Assembly: GCF_011764505.1 (NCBI RefSeq)
Contig: NZ_AP022839.1
Location: 1,719,001-1,783,000 of the forward strand
Direction of reading: 5' to 3'
From: Legionella antarctica
Lineage (GTDB): Bacteria > Pseudomonadota > Gammaproteobacteria > Legionellales > Legionellaceae
DNA length: 64,000 nucleotides
Positions 16,975 to 25,613 of this stretch are shown piece by piece. The stretch's first letter is position 1; every line of letters starts with the position of its first letter. The translations under genes were made by a program, and so were the position numbers. Under the pieces are notes generated by a model. The model saw only the letters and a list, made by a program, of their open reading frames with translations. It ran no database searches and was not told the DNA's origin.

Positions 16975-17748
16975 ATGTTGACTTTATTATCACCAGCAAA
17001 AAAATTATCAACCTTTACAAAACCTTATCCTGGTAAAACCTCAAATCCTCAATTGTTAAATAAAACTATAAAACTAGCCAGGATTATGAAGTCTCAAACC
17101 GCTGAGCAAATTGCCACTTTGATGGATTTATCGAAAAATTTGGCTGTATTAAATTATAATCGTTACCAAGAGTTCTCTCTTAAAGAGAGCTCTATGACTC
17201 ACTCCTATCCTGCTTTGTTTTTGTTTCAGGGTGATGTCTATCAAGGACTTCAGGCTTCAAGCTGGACAGCAGATGAAATTGACTACGCTCAATCTCATTT
17301 GGCGATTCTATCCGGTCTTTACGGATTATTGAAGCCTTTGGATGAGATTCAGCCTTATCGACTTGAAATGGGTGTTCGACTCGCCAATCCTGGTGGCGCA
17401 AATTTATATGAGTTTTGGCGTGATCCAGTTACTAAACTATTGAATCAACAATTAGCTCTTCAAGATAACCCTATACTGATTAACCTTGCCTCTATAGAGT
17501 ATTTTAAAGTCGTAGATGATAAAAAAATCAAGTATCCAATCATTACTATTAATTTTTATGAGCGAAAGAATAATGAAATTAAAATGATTGGTATTTATGC
17601 TAAGAAGGCAAGGGGAGTAATGGCAAAATTTATTATGCAACACAGAATTGATAACTTACAGCATTTGAAAGAGTTTAGTGAGTTAGATTATGGGTTTAGT
17701 AAAGAGCATTCTTCTGAAGCCCATTTGAGTTTTATTAGAAATAAATAA
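16975..17748 (+). CDS. yaaA: Peroxide stress protein YaaA (DUF328)
   Basis: A 257-residue member of the YaaA/DUF328 family, which in E. coli limits intracellular free iron during hydrogen peroxide stress and binds DNA. The N-terminal signature LLSPAKKL (residues 4-11), the LFLFQGDVYQGL segment, LSGLYGLLKPLD and the KKARGVMAKFI motif near 210 are all present, and the length is typical. The ribosome site is weak and lies within the palindrome CAGGTACCTG just before the ATG. It stands alone between a terminator and a hairpin repeat. Function is assigned by family. Confidence 0.92.
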   Translation: MLTLLSPAKKLSTFTKPYPGKTSNPQLLNKTIKLARIMKSQTAEQIATLMDLSKNLAVLNYNRYQEFSLKESSMTHSYPALFLFQGDVYQGLQASSWTADEIDYAQSHLAILSGLYGLLKPLDEIQPYRLEMGVRLANPGGANLYEFWRDPVTKLLNQQLALQDNPILINLASIEYFKVVDDKKIKYPIITINFYERKNNEIKMIGIYAKKARGVMAKFIMQHRIDNLQHLKEFSELDYGFSKEHSSEAHLSFIRNK

Positions 17749-17819
17749 GGACTACTGAGGGCTGTCAGTTTTTTAAAATAACGTGAGTTATGAATAAGGA
17801 ACTCAGATTTTACCATGCT

Positions 17820-17918
17820 CCGTTCGGCCTGAGGAGGGCTTTAGCCCGTCTCGAAGGCTAGGCACTGTGTCCGCAAACCCTTCGAGACGTCGCTAAAGCG
17901 ACTCCTCAGGGTGAACGG
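17820..17918. repeat. Large inverted repeat with nested palindromes
   Basis: A 99-base structure: arms 17820-17857 and 17879-17918 pair over most of their length around a 21-base loop. Inside each arm is its own palindrome, GGGCTTTAGCCC on the left and GTCGCTAAAGCGAC on the right. These differ in sequence, so the whole can fold as a cruciform as well as one long hairpin. It is clearly GC-richer than its surroundings, between yaaA and the PLP-enzyme gene. From memory, arms of this type (TTCGAGACG, CTCCTCAGGGTGAAC) recur in Legionella intergenic DNA. Confidence 0.85.
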
Positions 17919-18000
17919 ATCGAGATAGTGACTGGGTTTAATAAGCTTCTTATCAATAACTGACGTTAAAATAAATAAAAACTTTTGTGAAAGGTACATC

Positions 18001-18900
18001 ATGTGGAACTTATCCAGTCGTGTTCATAAACTCAATTGTTTCCCCGGTGACGGAGTTAATTGCTATGTCAAAAGAGATGATGAACTGGGATGTGGTATCA
18101 ATGGTTCAAAAGTACGAAAATATTCCAGTCTTACTCCTTTTTTAATTCAAAAAAAGATACGCCATTTAATTATCATTGCGGGTCCACAGTCGAATAATTT
18201 ACTTGCTGCGTTACAAGTAGCAAGAGAACTCCAGCTGCAGATTACTGCGTTTTTAATTAAGCCAAAAAACCTGTTAATACAGGGGAATTTTAAATTGAGT
18301 CTTCTCTTTTTGAATGAACAAGAAATTGTTTGGGTGAATCGTGATGAATGGTCTAAAGTTGAGAGTTTGGCTCATGATTATCTTGATGCTCTTAAAGAAA
18401 AAGGCTTTGTGCTTAATGAAGGTGCAAGTGTGCCTGAAGCTTTGGTCGGAGCCATGAGTCTTGCAGAAGACATTATGGATAATGAGAAAAAGATGGGTTT
18501 TAATTTCCAGCACATATTTGTAGATGCGGGGACAGGGTTTTCTGCAGCGGGTTTGCTTAAAGGATTGGCTCAGTTGAATCACCAGTCCATTATTCATGTC
18601 TTATTATTAGCCGATGATGAGCAAACATTTAATGATAAACTCACTCAATGGATTGGTATGAATCCACCTAACTATCAATGTTTTTACCCAAGTACAGCTC
18701 GATCTTTTGGATCCATAAATAAGACACTAAAAGATGAAATAAAGCGGTTGGCGAGAGAGGAGGGGATTTTAGCTGATCCTATTTATTCAGCAAAATTATT
18801 TCATGAAGCAAGAAGACTCATAGAAATAGAAAAATTAAAGGGCAATGTCTTGATTATTCATTCTGGAGGGACTTTAACCATGCCCAGTTTCGAGTTTTGA
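18001..18900 (+). CDS. PLP-dependent deaminase, ACC deaminase/D-cysteine desulfhydrase family
   Basis: A 299-residue fold-type II PLP enzyme. The PLP lysine is expected in NGSKVRKYSS (about residues 34-43), the substrate/cofactor serine-asparagine loop is GPQSNNLLAA (about 61-70), the phosphate-binding loop is DAGTGFSAAGLLKG (about 177-190), and the C-terminal IIHSGGTL fits the family. Members split 1-aminocyclopropane-1-carboxylate or D-cysteine; the residues that separate these activities cannot be settled here. It is monocistronic, with AAAGG upstream of the ATG. The N-terminus is slightly short compared with D-cysteine desulfhydrase. Confidence 0.82.
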   Translation: MWNLSSRVHKLNCFPGDGVNCYVKRDDELGCGINGSKVRKYSSLTPFLIQKKIRHLIIIAGPQSNNLLAALQVARELQLQITAFLIKPKNLLIQGNFKLSLLFLNEQEIVWVNRDEWSKVESLAHDYLDALKEKGFVLNEGASVPEALVGAMSLAEDIMDNEKKMGFNFQHIFVDAGTGFSAAGLLKGLAQLNHQSIIHVLLLADDEQTFNDKLTQWIGMNPPNYQCFYPSTARSFGSINKTLKDEIKRLAREEGILADPIYSAKLFHEARRLIEIEKLKGNVLIIHSGGTLTMPSFEF

Positions 18901-19043
18901 ACGTTCATCTTTGACGCTGCGCTTTGTTTGCTCAACCCATCCTCAAATCTGACCTTCAAGGTATCATCTATTCTCGGGGAATCAGTTTTATGAGAAAGAT
19001 ATTTGATATAAATCAATAAATTCAATTAATTAATCTTTTCCCC

Positions 19044-19071
19044 CTTGAATTTCTGGAAAATACCCTAATAT
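19044..19071 (+). promoter_or_regulatory. Sigma-32 heat-shock promoter of htpG
   Basis: CTTGAA (19044-19049, preceded by CCCC) matches the RpoH -35 element, and CCCTAATAT (19063-19071) matches its CCCCATNTA-type -10 element, with a 13-base spacer. It lies 42 bases before the htpG start, so heat-shock control of the chaperone is expected. Confidence 0.75.
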
Positions 19072-19112
19072 GTTTCTTATAAATTTAAAAATGTTTAACA
19101 GGAGATTGGGTA

Positions 19113-20981
19113 ATGGTTAATAAGCAACAAACTATGGGGTTTCAAACTGAAGTTAAGCAAATGCTTCATTTAGTAGTACATTCGCTTTACAGCAACAAAG
19201 AAATTTTTCTCAGAGAGTTAATCTCTAATGCTTCTGATGCTTTAGATAAATTACGTTTTTTAGCTTTATCAAAAGGAGAACTTTTCGAAAATGATTCAGA
19301 TTTAAAAATTACTATTCAATCGAATGAGAAGCTGAAAACAATAACGATTAATGATAATGGCATCGGGATGAGTTGGGATGAAGCAGTAGAGAATTTAGGA
19401 ACTATTGCTAAATCCGGAACTAAAGAATTTATGAGCCAATTAACAGGTGAAAGTGCAAAAGACTCCCAGCTTATTGGTCAGTTTGGAGTCGGGTTTTATT
19501 CTGCGTTTATTGTCGCTGATAAAGTAACAGTAAAAAGCCGTCGCGCTGGTTTAAAAGCGGAGGAAGGTATCGTCTGGGAGTCATCGGGTGATGGTGAGTT
19601 TACTATTGGTTCTGAAAAAAAGGCAACTCGTGGTACAGAAATTACTTTACATCTAAAGGCTGAGGATGATGAGTTTCTGAGTGATTGGCGAATTCGCAGC
19701 ATTATTAGTAAATATTCAGATCATATATGCTGGCCAATAGTCATGAAAAAAACAGGAGAAGATGATAAAAAATCAGATGAGTTTGAAACAGTAAATAAAG
19801 CCACCGCTTTATGGACAATGCAAAAATCTGATATTAGCGATGAAGAGTATAAGTTACTCTATAAGCATATTTCTCACGATTATATGGATCCACTTACCTG
19901 GTCTCATAATCATGTCGAAGGAAAACATGAATATATTACTCTGCTCTACATCCCTTCTCATGCTCCCTATGATATGTGGCAGCAAGAAGTAAAGCACGGT
20001 TTAAAACTTTATGTGAAACGAGTATTTATAATGGATGATGCTACTCAATTCTTACCCAGATATTTACGCTTTGTAAAAGGGGTTGTAGATGCCAGTGATT
20101 TGCCATTAAACGTATCACGTGAAATTTTACAAGATAATAAACAAGTTGAAAGCATAAGATCTGCTTGTACCAAACGTATCTTGTCCATGCTTGAAAAAAT
20201 GAGTACCAGTGATAAAGAAAATTATCAAAAGTTTTGGGATGAGTTTGGTTTGGTGTTAAAAGAAGGTCCAGTTGAAGATTTAACTAACAAAGAGACCATT
20301 GCTAAATTACTTCGTTTTGCTACGACTGTAAGTGGTTCAGAAAAGCAGGAAGTCACTTTGGATGAGTATGTGAGTCGCATGAAAGAAGGGCAGGATAAGA
20401 TTTTTTATATTACTGCTTCCAGCTATAACGCGGCCAAGCATAGTCCTCATTTAGAAATCTTTAAGAAAAAAGGCATAGAAGTATTATTACTTAGCGATAA
20501 GATAGACGAATGGTTAGTAGGTTACATGAATGAATTTTCTGGTAAAAAATTACAATCCATTTCGAAAGGTAAGGTTGAGTTAGATGATGACTCTACTGAC
20601 CAAATCAAAGAGCAAGAAAAGACTTTAGAGCCTTTAATCAAGCATATCAAAACTGTACTCGACGAGCGAGTTAAAGAGGTATTGGTCACAAGTCGTCTTA
20701 CTGATTCTCCTGCCTGTATTATTGCAGATGAGCAAGATATGGGATTGGAAATGCAGAGAATTCTCCAGGCAGCAGGGCAACAAGTTCCAATAAGTAAACC
20801 TATATTTGAAATAAATCCTGATCATGCACTGATTAAACGCTTACATGATATTCAGGATGATACTCAGTTTGAGTTATGGGTTACTATGTTATTCGAACAG
20901 GCAGTTTTAGCCGAAGGTGGCCAGTTAGATAATCCAGCTGATTTCGTTAATCGAGTGAACAAACTATTGGTATCTTCTTAA
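19113..20981 (+). CDS. htpG: Molecular chaperone HtpG (Hsp90)
   Basis: A 622-residue bacterial Hsp90. The N-terminal GHKL ATPase domain shows [23 protein letters not shown] (ATP-lid base), GTIAKSGT and [13 protein letters not shown]; the middle domain contains [18 protein letters not shown] with the catalytic arginine; the C-terminal dimerisation domain runs from about 500. The eukaryotic charged linker and MEEVD tail are absent, as expected. It works in the cytosol as a dimer that refolds clients with DnaK. AGGAGA precedes the ATG and a sigma-32 promoter lies upstream. The gene is intact and ends in a strong hairpin. Confidence 0.97.
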   Translation: MVNKQQTMGFQTEVKQMLHLVVHSLYSNKEIFLRELISNASDALDKLRFLALSKGELFENDSDLKITIQSNEKLKTITINDNGIGMSWDEAVENLGTIAKSGTKEFMSQLTGESAKDSQLIGQFGVGFYSAFIVADKVTVKSRRAGLKAEEGIVWESSGDGEFTIGSEKKATRGTEITLHLKAEDDEFLSDWRIRSIISKYSDHICWPIVMKKTGEDDKKSDEFETVNKATALWTMQKSDISDEEYKLLYKHISHDYMDPLTWSHNHVEGKHEYITLLYIPSHAPYDMWQQEVKHGLKLYVKRVFIMDDATQFLPRYLRFVKGVVDASDLPLNVSREILQDNKQVESIRSACTKRILSMLEKMSTSDKENYQKFWDEFGLVLKEGPVEDLTNKETIAKLLRFATTVSGSEKQEVTLDEYVSRMKEGQDKIFYITASSYNAAKHSPHLEIFKKKGIEVLLLSDKIDEWLVGYMNEFSGKKLQSISKGKVELDDDSTDQIKEQEKTLEPLIKHIKTVLDERVKEVLVTSRLTDSPACIIADEQDMGLEMQRILQAAGQQVPISKPIFEINPDHALIKRLHDIQDDTQFELWVTMLFEQAVLAEGGQLDNPADFVNRVNKLLVSS

Positions 20982-21014
20982 TTAGCTTTTTCTTGTGGTC
21001 GTTATATAATCGTG

Positions 21015-21044
21015 ACCCGTATTAGCTCAGCCTAATACGGGTTT
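21015..21044 (+). terminator. Terminator after htpG
   Basis: An 11-pair perfect stem, ACCCGTATTAG with CTAATACGGGT around a 6-base loop, ends in TTT. The U-tract is short, so it may act as a strong hairpin with partial termination. It lies 34 bases after the htpG stop. Confidence 0.65.
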
Positions 21045-21141
21045 CAGGCACTAATATAAATATTACGTTTTTTGGTTAAAAATCAGCATGAATCCTCGTA
21101 ACTCCCTCAATATACTTCATACTTCGAGTAAAATTTAAGCA

Positions 21142-23271
21142 ATAAAATGTATCCTGTCAGAATCGCCGGGTAAGTGTCTGCCACTGAGTCCGGATTAATC
21201 CGAGCCGCGCGCGTCAGCAAGCGGAATTCTTTAAAAATATTCAAAATACCTATTGACACGGTTTTTCTGTAAAACTGATGTTTTTCCATATCAAACGTAA
21301 GTCATGCAATATGCATGCCCTAAGATCCCCAAGATCACAATGTAGCCCCTTTCACTAATAAAACATCTCCCTCCTGAGGTCAGATTTTTTCTTAGCCCTT
21401 AGTGGCGTTAAAACTCGAAAAATGCGTTCAAAAAAAGTCATGTTATGATTGCCGTATCAGCATTAGTAACGCAGTGGTAGATGATGAAACGCCAAGAAAT
21501 CAAACAAGTTTTAGATGAGTTAACAAAAGATATCGATAGTCTTGCCGACAAAAAGGCCGTGACTATCATTAAGGTATTGGTTAATTTGGTCGAAATGCTT
21601 GCCGAAGAAAATGCTTTGCTCAGAGAGGAAAACCAAGTATTACGTGATGAGATAAACCGCCTTAAGGGTGAACAGGGCAAACCTAATATTCGCGGTCAAT
21701 CCAAAGGTAGCAATGGCGATAATACAGGCAATTCCAATCATTCATCTGAAGGAGATCGCAATAAACGTGGTAAAGGGAACAATAAAAACACAGGCAAAGA
21801 CAAAAAAAACGTACGTATTGATAGACGTGTTACGATTGCTCTGGACAAAGCAACGCTGCCAGATGACGCCAAGTTCAAGGGTTTTGAGATTCGAATCATC
21901 CAGGATCTAAAAATCATCACGGATAATGTTGAATTCAAGCTGGAAACGTATTACTCACCATCTTTGAAAAAAACCTTTATTGCGCCGATTCCTGGCGAAT
22001 ATAAGGGCAGTGAATTTGGTCCTGGGGTTAAAGCGCTGGTCATCACATTATACCGTGATGCAGGGATGACGGAGAGCGCCATTGAGCGCTTTTTAAAAAC
22101 ATGTGGTATTCAAATATCACATGGTAAAATTGCTTCCATGCTGACAGAAGGCAATGATATTTTTCATCAGGAAAAAGAAGATATTGTCGATGCCGGTAGC
22201 AACGCAGGCTTGTACCAGCAGATGGATGACACAGGCAGTCGTGTTAACGGCAAAAATCACTACACCCATGTTTTATGTAATGACTTTTTTACAGCATACT
22301 TCACTCGTCGTAAAAAAGATCGCTTGACCTTATTGGAGTTGCTGTGTCGAGACCAATTAAAGTTTATGTTTAATCAGGAGGCTTATGAGTTAATGGATGA
22401 GTTTGGTCTCGCAAAAAAATGGTTGGATCAAATTAAACCAATGCTGCATGCACAACCCCTCACACGTGAATCAATCGATAGTTTGATGGGAACACTTTTT
22501 CCAAATCCAAAAAAACACAGCACGAATCGACGCATAATTCTTGAGTCAGCAGCTCTTGCCTATTATCAGCACTCGAAATACTTCATCCATTATTTAATGA
22601 CAGATGATGCGCCTCAGTTTAATAAATTGGCCCTACATCATGCGCTGTGCTGGATCCATGAAGGTCGTCATTATAAAAAACTCACTCCATTCTCAGATAT
22701 GAATCAGAATATATTGGCTGTATTTCTTGAGCAATTATGGGATTTCTACCATGCATTATTGACTTACAAGACGGCTCCATCTCAATCAATGGCCCAACAA
22801 CTATCAATGCAATTTGATACTTTGTTCGCAACCACGACAGGCTATGATGTTTTAGATCAACGCATTGCAAAGACACGTGCTAAAAAACAAGCGTTATTAT
22901 TGGTGTTAGACCATCCATTTCTGCCATTGCACAACAATGCCTCTGAATTAGGGACACGGTTTCAAGCAAGGATACGCGACATCAATCTCCAAACGGTCTC
23001 CCAAAATGGCACCAAATCAAAGGATACGTTTGCCACGATTGTACAGACGGCCAGAAAACTGAAAGTTAACGTTTATCAGTATATTTACGATAGGGTGACT
23101 AAAAAATTTGAAATGCCATCATTGGCTGAATTAATCTTACTTAAAGTGCGGCAGGTTCCATGCACCACATAAGCATCTCGAGATAATTCCGCTTGCTGAC
23201 GCGCGCGGCTCGGATTAGTCCGGGCTCAGTGGCAGACACTTACCCGGCGATTCTGACAGGATACATAAAAT
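21142..23271 (+). mobile_element. IS66-like insertion sequence with 80-bp terminal repeats and a 7-bp target duplication
   Basis: The element proper is 21149-23264. Its ends are 80-bp inverted repeats (21149-21228 and 23185-23264) that differ at two bases and begin GTATCCTG, in line with the GTA ends of IS66. Direct repeats ATAAAAT flank it (21142-21148 and 23265-23271), the expected host duplication (seven bases, or eight with one mismatch). A single transposase lies inside; the accessory tnpA and tnpB genes of classical IS66 are absent. Between the left repeat and the gene are 250 bases without an ORF, including a TTGACA box. Confidence 0.88.
21481..23172 (+). CDS. IS66-family (TnpC-like) transposase
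   Basis: A 563-residue transposase. Residues 20-62 form a coiled coil (LVEMLAEENALLREENQVLR), 64-110 are a Gly/Asn/Lys-rich linker, and the rest is an IS66-type DDE core. The first aspartate lies in QQMDDTGSRV (about 253), another in MTDDAPQF, and the glutamate in HNNASELGTR, which corresponds to the DNNxAE motif of IS66. It is intact. The start could be the ATG at 21481 or the one at 21484. The zinc-finger segment seen in many TnpC proteins is not evident. The right 80-bp repeat begins 12 bases after its stop. Confidence 0.85.
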   Translation: MMKRQEIKQVLDELTKDIDSLADKKAVTIIKVLVNLVEMLAEENALLREENQVLRDEINRLKGEQGKPNIRGQSKGSNGDNTGNSNHSSEGDRNKRGKGNNKNTGKDKKNVRIDRRVTIALDKATLPDDAKFKGFEIRIIQDLKIITDNVEFKLETYYSPSLKKTFIAPIPGEYKGSEFGPGVKALVITLYRDAGMTESAIERFLKTCGIQISHGKIASMLTEGNDIFHQEKEDIVDAGSNAGLYQQMDDTGSRVNGKNHYTHVLCNDFFTAYFTRRKKDRLTLLELLCRDQLKFMFNQEAYELMDEFGLAKKWLDQIKPMLHAQPLTRESIDSLMGTLFPNPKKHSTNRRIILESAALAYYQHSKYFIHYLMTDDAPQFNKLALHHALCWIHEGRHYKKLTPFSDMNQNILAVFLEQLWDFYHALLTYKTAPSQSMAQQLSMQFDTLFATTTGYDVLDQRIAKTRAKKQALLLVLDHPFLPLHNNASELGTRFQARIRDINLQTVSQNGTKSKDTFATIVQTARKLKVNVYQYIYDRVTKKFEMPSLAELILLKVRQVPCTT

Positions 23272-23310
23272 TACTTACTACAAGGACTAGTCAACGTCCC
23301 TAAAGTGTTT

Positions 23311-24120
23311 TTATTTAACAATTATCCCAAAGGGTACATATATGTCTTTACCCTCAACTCGTATTTGTGCAAATAACTTTATAAAACCTGCCTTTTTAAG
23401 TTTCATATGAAGTGCCAGTTCAGATCCTCCTCTATCTGATGGGTGGCTTGGCTCCTTTCCCATCGGATGTATGTGAATAACAGATGCGTAGTCGGTACTA
23501 AAACCAACAACGTGAGCAAATGCACCCATTACCGGCTCCAATTGGTTGAATGGTTTACCGTTCTTCCTTACGGTCATTGTGGCCATAATTTCTTGTCCTG
23601 CCCTGGGAACATCATTAAGTTTTAAAATAAATGTGTAGGGACCTATAATAGATTTTAAATTCATCGCATTATTAATGCTGATTTTCTTTTTAGATGAAAC
23701 ACCGATATCCGTTATTATAAATTGTTGCTCACCTGTTGTAATAGGAGTAATGTCGGCCCAGATTCGATATGCGCCTTTATATTTTGGCGTAAATTTAAAT
23801 ACAAACTCATGTGTTATATTATCTTCAACTGGATGAATGTGATGATAATCAGATAATGAAGGATCAATTATCAGTAGATGTATTTTTTTTGTATGAACTT
23901 CTTTTAACTCCTTCATGGTTATTGGCTGATTATTCCTATGAAGCAGTCGGAATCGCAGGGTTATAGTTTTTCCAGAAGTTAGCCTTATGGATGAAGGAAT
24001 CACTGACAATACTGGTTTTGTCGCACCAGGTGCCTCGTGAAGCATTTTCTGTTGTGCATGGGACATAGAGCCAATCAACAAAAGATCAATAACTAAAAAA
24101 AATGAAAATAAATACGACAT
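23311..24120 (-). CDS. Secreted protein with two HIHP histidine motifs, probable metal binder
   Basis: About 269 residues with a signal peptide (MSYLFSFFLVIDLLLIGSMSHA); the ATG at 24120 is chosen over 24201 because it begins this peptide and follows AGGAAG. I do not recognise a named family. The mature protein looks like two related beta-domains. The first has His81 and DYHHIHP (91-97), then FKFTPKYKGAYRIWADI. The second has His203 and DYASVIHIHP (210-219), then MKLKKAGFIKLFAQI. The repeated histidines suggest binding of a soft or borderline metal such as copper. It follows the glutaredoxin-MauE gene on the same strand with a 143-base gap and ends about 40 bases from the IS66-like element. 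Function is inferred. Confidence 0.7.
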   Translation of the reverse strand: MSYLFSFFLVIDLLLIGSMSHAQQKMLHEAPGATKPVLSVIPSSIRLTSGKTITLRFRLLHRNNQPITMKELKEVHTKKIHLLIIDPSLSDYHHIHPVEDNITHEFVFKFTPKYKGAYRIWADITPITTGEQQFIITDIGVSSKKKISINNAMNLKSIIGPYTFILKLNDVPRAGQEIMATMTVRKNGKPFNQLEPVMGAFAHVVGFSTDYASVIHIHPMGKEPSHPSDRGGSELALHMKLKKAGFIKLFAQIRVEGKDIYVPFGIIVK

Positions 24121-24263
24121 TGCAAAACTTCCTAAGTGAGAGGAAAAAAGTATTATCCTGATATAATTCAAGCCTAAAGAGTTTACCTGCACCATCTCCA
24201 AGACGGAGTTATCAGTAAGTTAAATTCCTTATTTTCCTCGCTAGCTGATAAAATAAATAAAGA

Positions 24264-25007
24264 TTACATGAGTATCATCCAGAGTGCCATGGCGATCATC
24301 ATTAAATTCTCTGTTAACGAAATAAAGCCGAGCGGTACGGAACTATCGCCACCAACACAGGCACATTTTAGTTCCCGTTTATCAATGTATACTGCTTTAA
24401 AGACTGAAACCGCACCTACTGTACCAATGAATAGGGCGACAGGAATTGAAATCCAATTAAGGGCTCCGGCAATCATTAGTATTCCAGCTAGTGCTTCAGC
24501 GAAGGGGTAAATATAGCTGTAGCGCACCCAGCGTTTCGCAAGGATATCGTAGTTGAGAAACATAGTGGAAAACAGTTCAAGGTTCTGTAGTTTTAAAAGT
24601 GCTAAAACGGACATACTAAATGAGATAAACCATCCTATCGCACGAACTGTAAAAACAGTACCCGTTAAAGCATAACTTACAGCAAAAGCCATTAAAGCAG
24701 TGATCACAAAGACAACAATAACAGGTTGATAACTTGTCGCATCAGGTTCACGAATTCTTTTTCCAAAATAACGACGTAAATCTTCATAACCCCCAATACG
24801 TTCACCATTAATAAAGGTTTGAGGTGTTGTTTTTACCTGATACTTCTCTTTAAATGAGTTGGTTTCCTCACGGCTCGTTAACCAAACATCCTCTATCACA
24901 TATCCTTGTTGTTGTAATAAGTCTTTTGCTTTGAGACCAAAGGGACACACATGATGCTCCATTACCATTCGGTAAATCGTGGCTTTCTTAATGACATTGT
25001 GAGACAT
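24264..25007 (-). CDS. Glutaredoxin-MauE fusion membrane protein
   Basis: A 247-residue two-domain protein. Residues 1-85 are a glutaredoxin with a monothiol-type site, HHVCPFG (Cys21), and the cis-proline loop TTPQTFINGERIGGY. Residues 95-247 hold four or five membrane helices of the MauE/DoxX-like type, ending with a CAC pair (near 219-221) and GGDSSVPLG. Such fusions are often found beside MerR regulators in heavy-metal resistance loci. Here the gene is divergent from a MerR-family gene and is probably its target, reading from the spaced promoter at 25041-25072. It may move electrons or metal-thiol adducts at the inner membrane; the true reaction is unknown. Confidence 0.8.
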   Translation of the reverse strand: MSHNVIKKATIYRMVMEHHVCPFGLKAKDLLQQQGYVIEDVWLTSREETNSFKEKYQVKTTPQTFINGERIGGYEDLRRYFGKRIREPDATSYQPVIVVFVITALMAFAVSYALTGTVFTVRAIGWFISFSMSVLALLKLQNLELFSTMFLNYDILAKRWVRYSYIYPFAEALAGILMIAGALNWISIPVALFIGTVGAVSVFKAVYIDKRELKCACVGGDSSVPLGFISLTENLMMIAMALWMILM

Positions 25008-25040
25008 GATAAAGATTTCCTTTGATTTAGGTTTATACTT

Positions 25041-25072
25041 AATATAAGGTCAGTACTAGAGTACGGAGTCAA
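25041..25072 (-). promoter_or_regulatory. MerR-type promoter and operator
   Basis: On the minus strand TTGACT (25067-25072) and TATATT (25041-25046) are separated by 20 bases, the over-long spacing typical of MerR-controlled promoters. Inside the spacer is the dyad GTACT-AG-AGTAC (25053-25064), extended by a few more pairs. The -35 box lies 5 bases from the merR-like start, so one operator can serve both genes. Confidence 0.75.
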
Positions 25073-25076
25073 GTAA

Positions 25077-25469
25077 ATGAGCAATAATACTATTGGGGAA
25101 TTTGCCAAAATAGGTGGTGTAAGCATTGAAACAATTCGTTTTTACCAACGTCAGGGTCTTCTTAACATACCTAAATCTGTAAATGGTAATATAAGACGCT
25201 ACAGTGAAGCTGATACTCACCGGTTGTGGTTTATCATTTCAGCAAAAAAAGCAGGCTTCACTCTTAAAGAAATAAAAGAACTGCTGGACATTAATGCTAG
25301 AAAAGATCGTGATCAGGTGAGGGTTCTTGCAAAAAAACGTATTGAACTACTCGATAAGAAAATTGCTGAATTGAGTTCTGCACGGAGTGCGTTATGCCGT
25401 TTACTCAATGAGTGTGAAAATACAACTACTGATGAGTGTCCCATTCTCACCGCATTTGATCAGAAATAA
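25077..25469 (+). CDS. MerR-family transcriptional regulator
   Basis: A 130-residue regulator. The winged helix spans residues 4-70 (IGEFAKIGGVSIETIRFYQ, then RRYSEADTHRLWFI), followed by a dimerisation helix (78-110) and a C-terminal effector loop with Cys107, Cys113 and Cys121 (CENTTTDECPILTAF). The last part resembles MerR and related Hg, Cd or Pb sensors, but the cysteine at the start of the dimer helix (Cys82 of Tn501 MerR) is absent. Classical trigonal mercury binding is therefore doubtful, and the inducing metal or thiol stress is open. It is divergent from the glutaredoxin-MauE gene with a 69-base gap that holds the operator. Confidence 0.9.
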   Translation: MSNNTIGEFAKIGGVSIETIRFYQRQGLLNIPKSVNGNIRRYSEADTHRLWFIISAKKAGFTLKEIKELLDINARKDRDQVRVLAKKRIELLDKKIAELSSARSALCRLLNECENTTTDECPILTAFDQK

Positions 25470-25570
25470 TCGATTAAAAAATTGCCCACCCTTAATTCCA
25501 AACCAAAGTGCTTCACAGGCTCCCCTAATCAGTGAAGTTAGTCTCAAATATGCATGAAGATATTGTAGAT

Positions 25571-25600
25571 AAAGGCTCTACTATCGAGCCTTTATTTTTT
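25571..25600 (+). terminator. Rho-independent terminator after the merR-like gene
   Basis: AAAGGCTC and GAGCCTTT pair around a 7-base loop and are followed by ATTTTTT. It lies 102 bases downstream of the regulator and just before the convergent fis stop. Confidence 0.8.
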
Positions 25601-25613
25601 AAAGGGGGATCCC

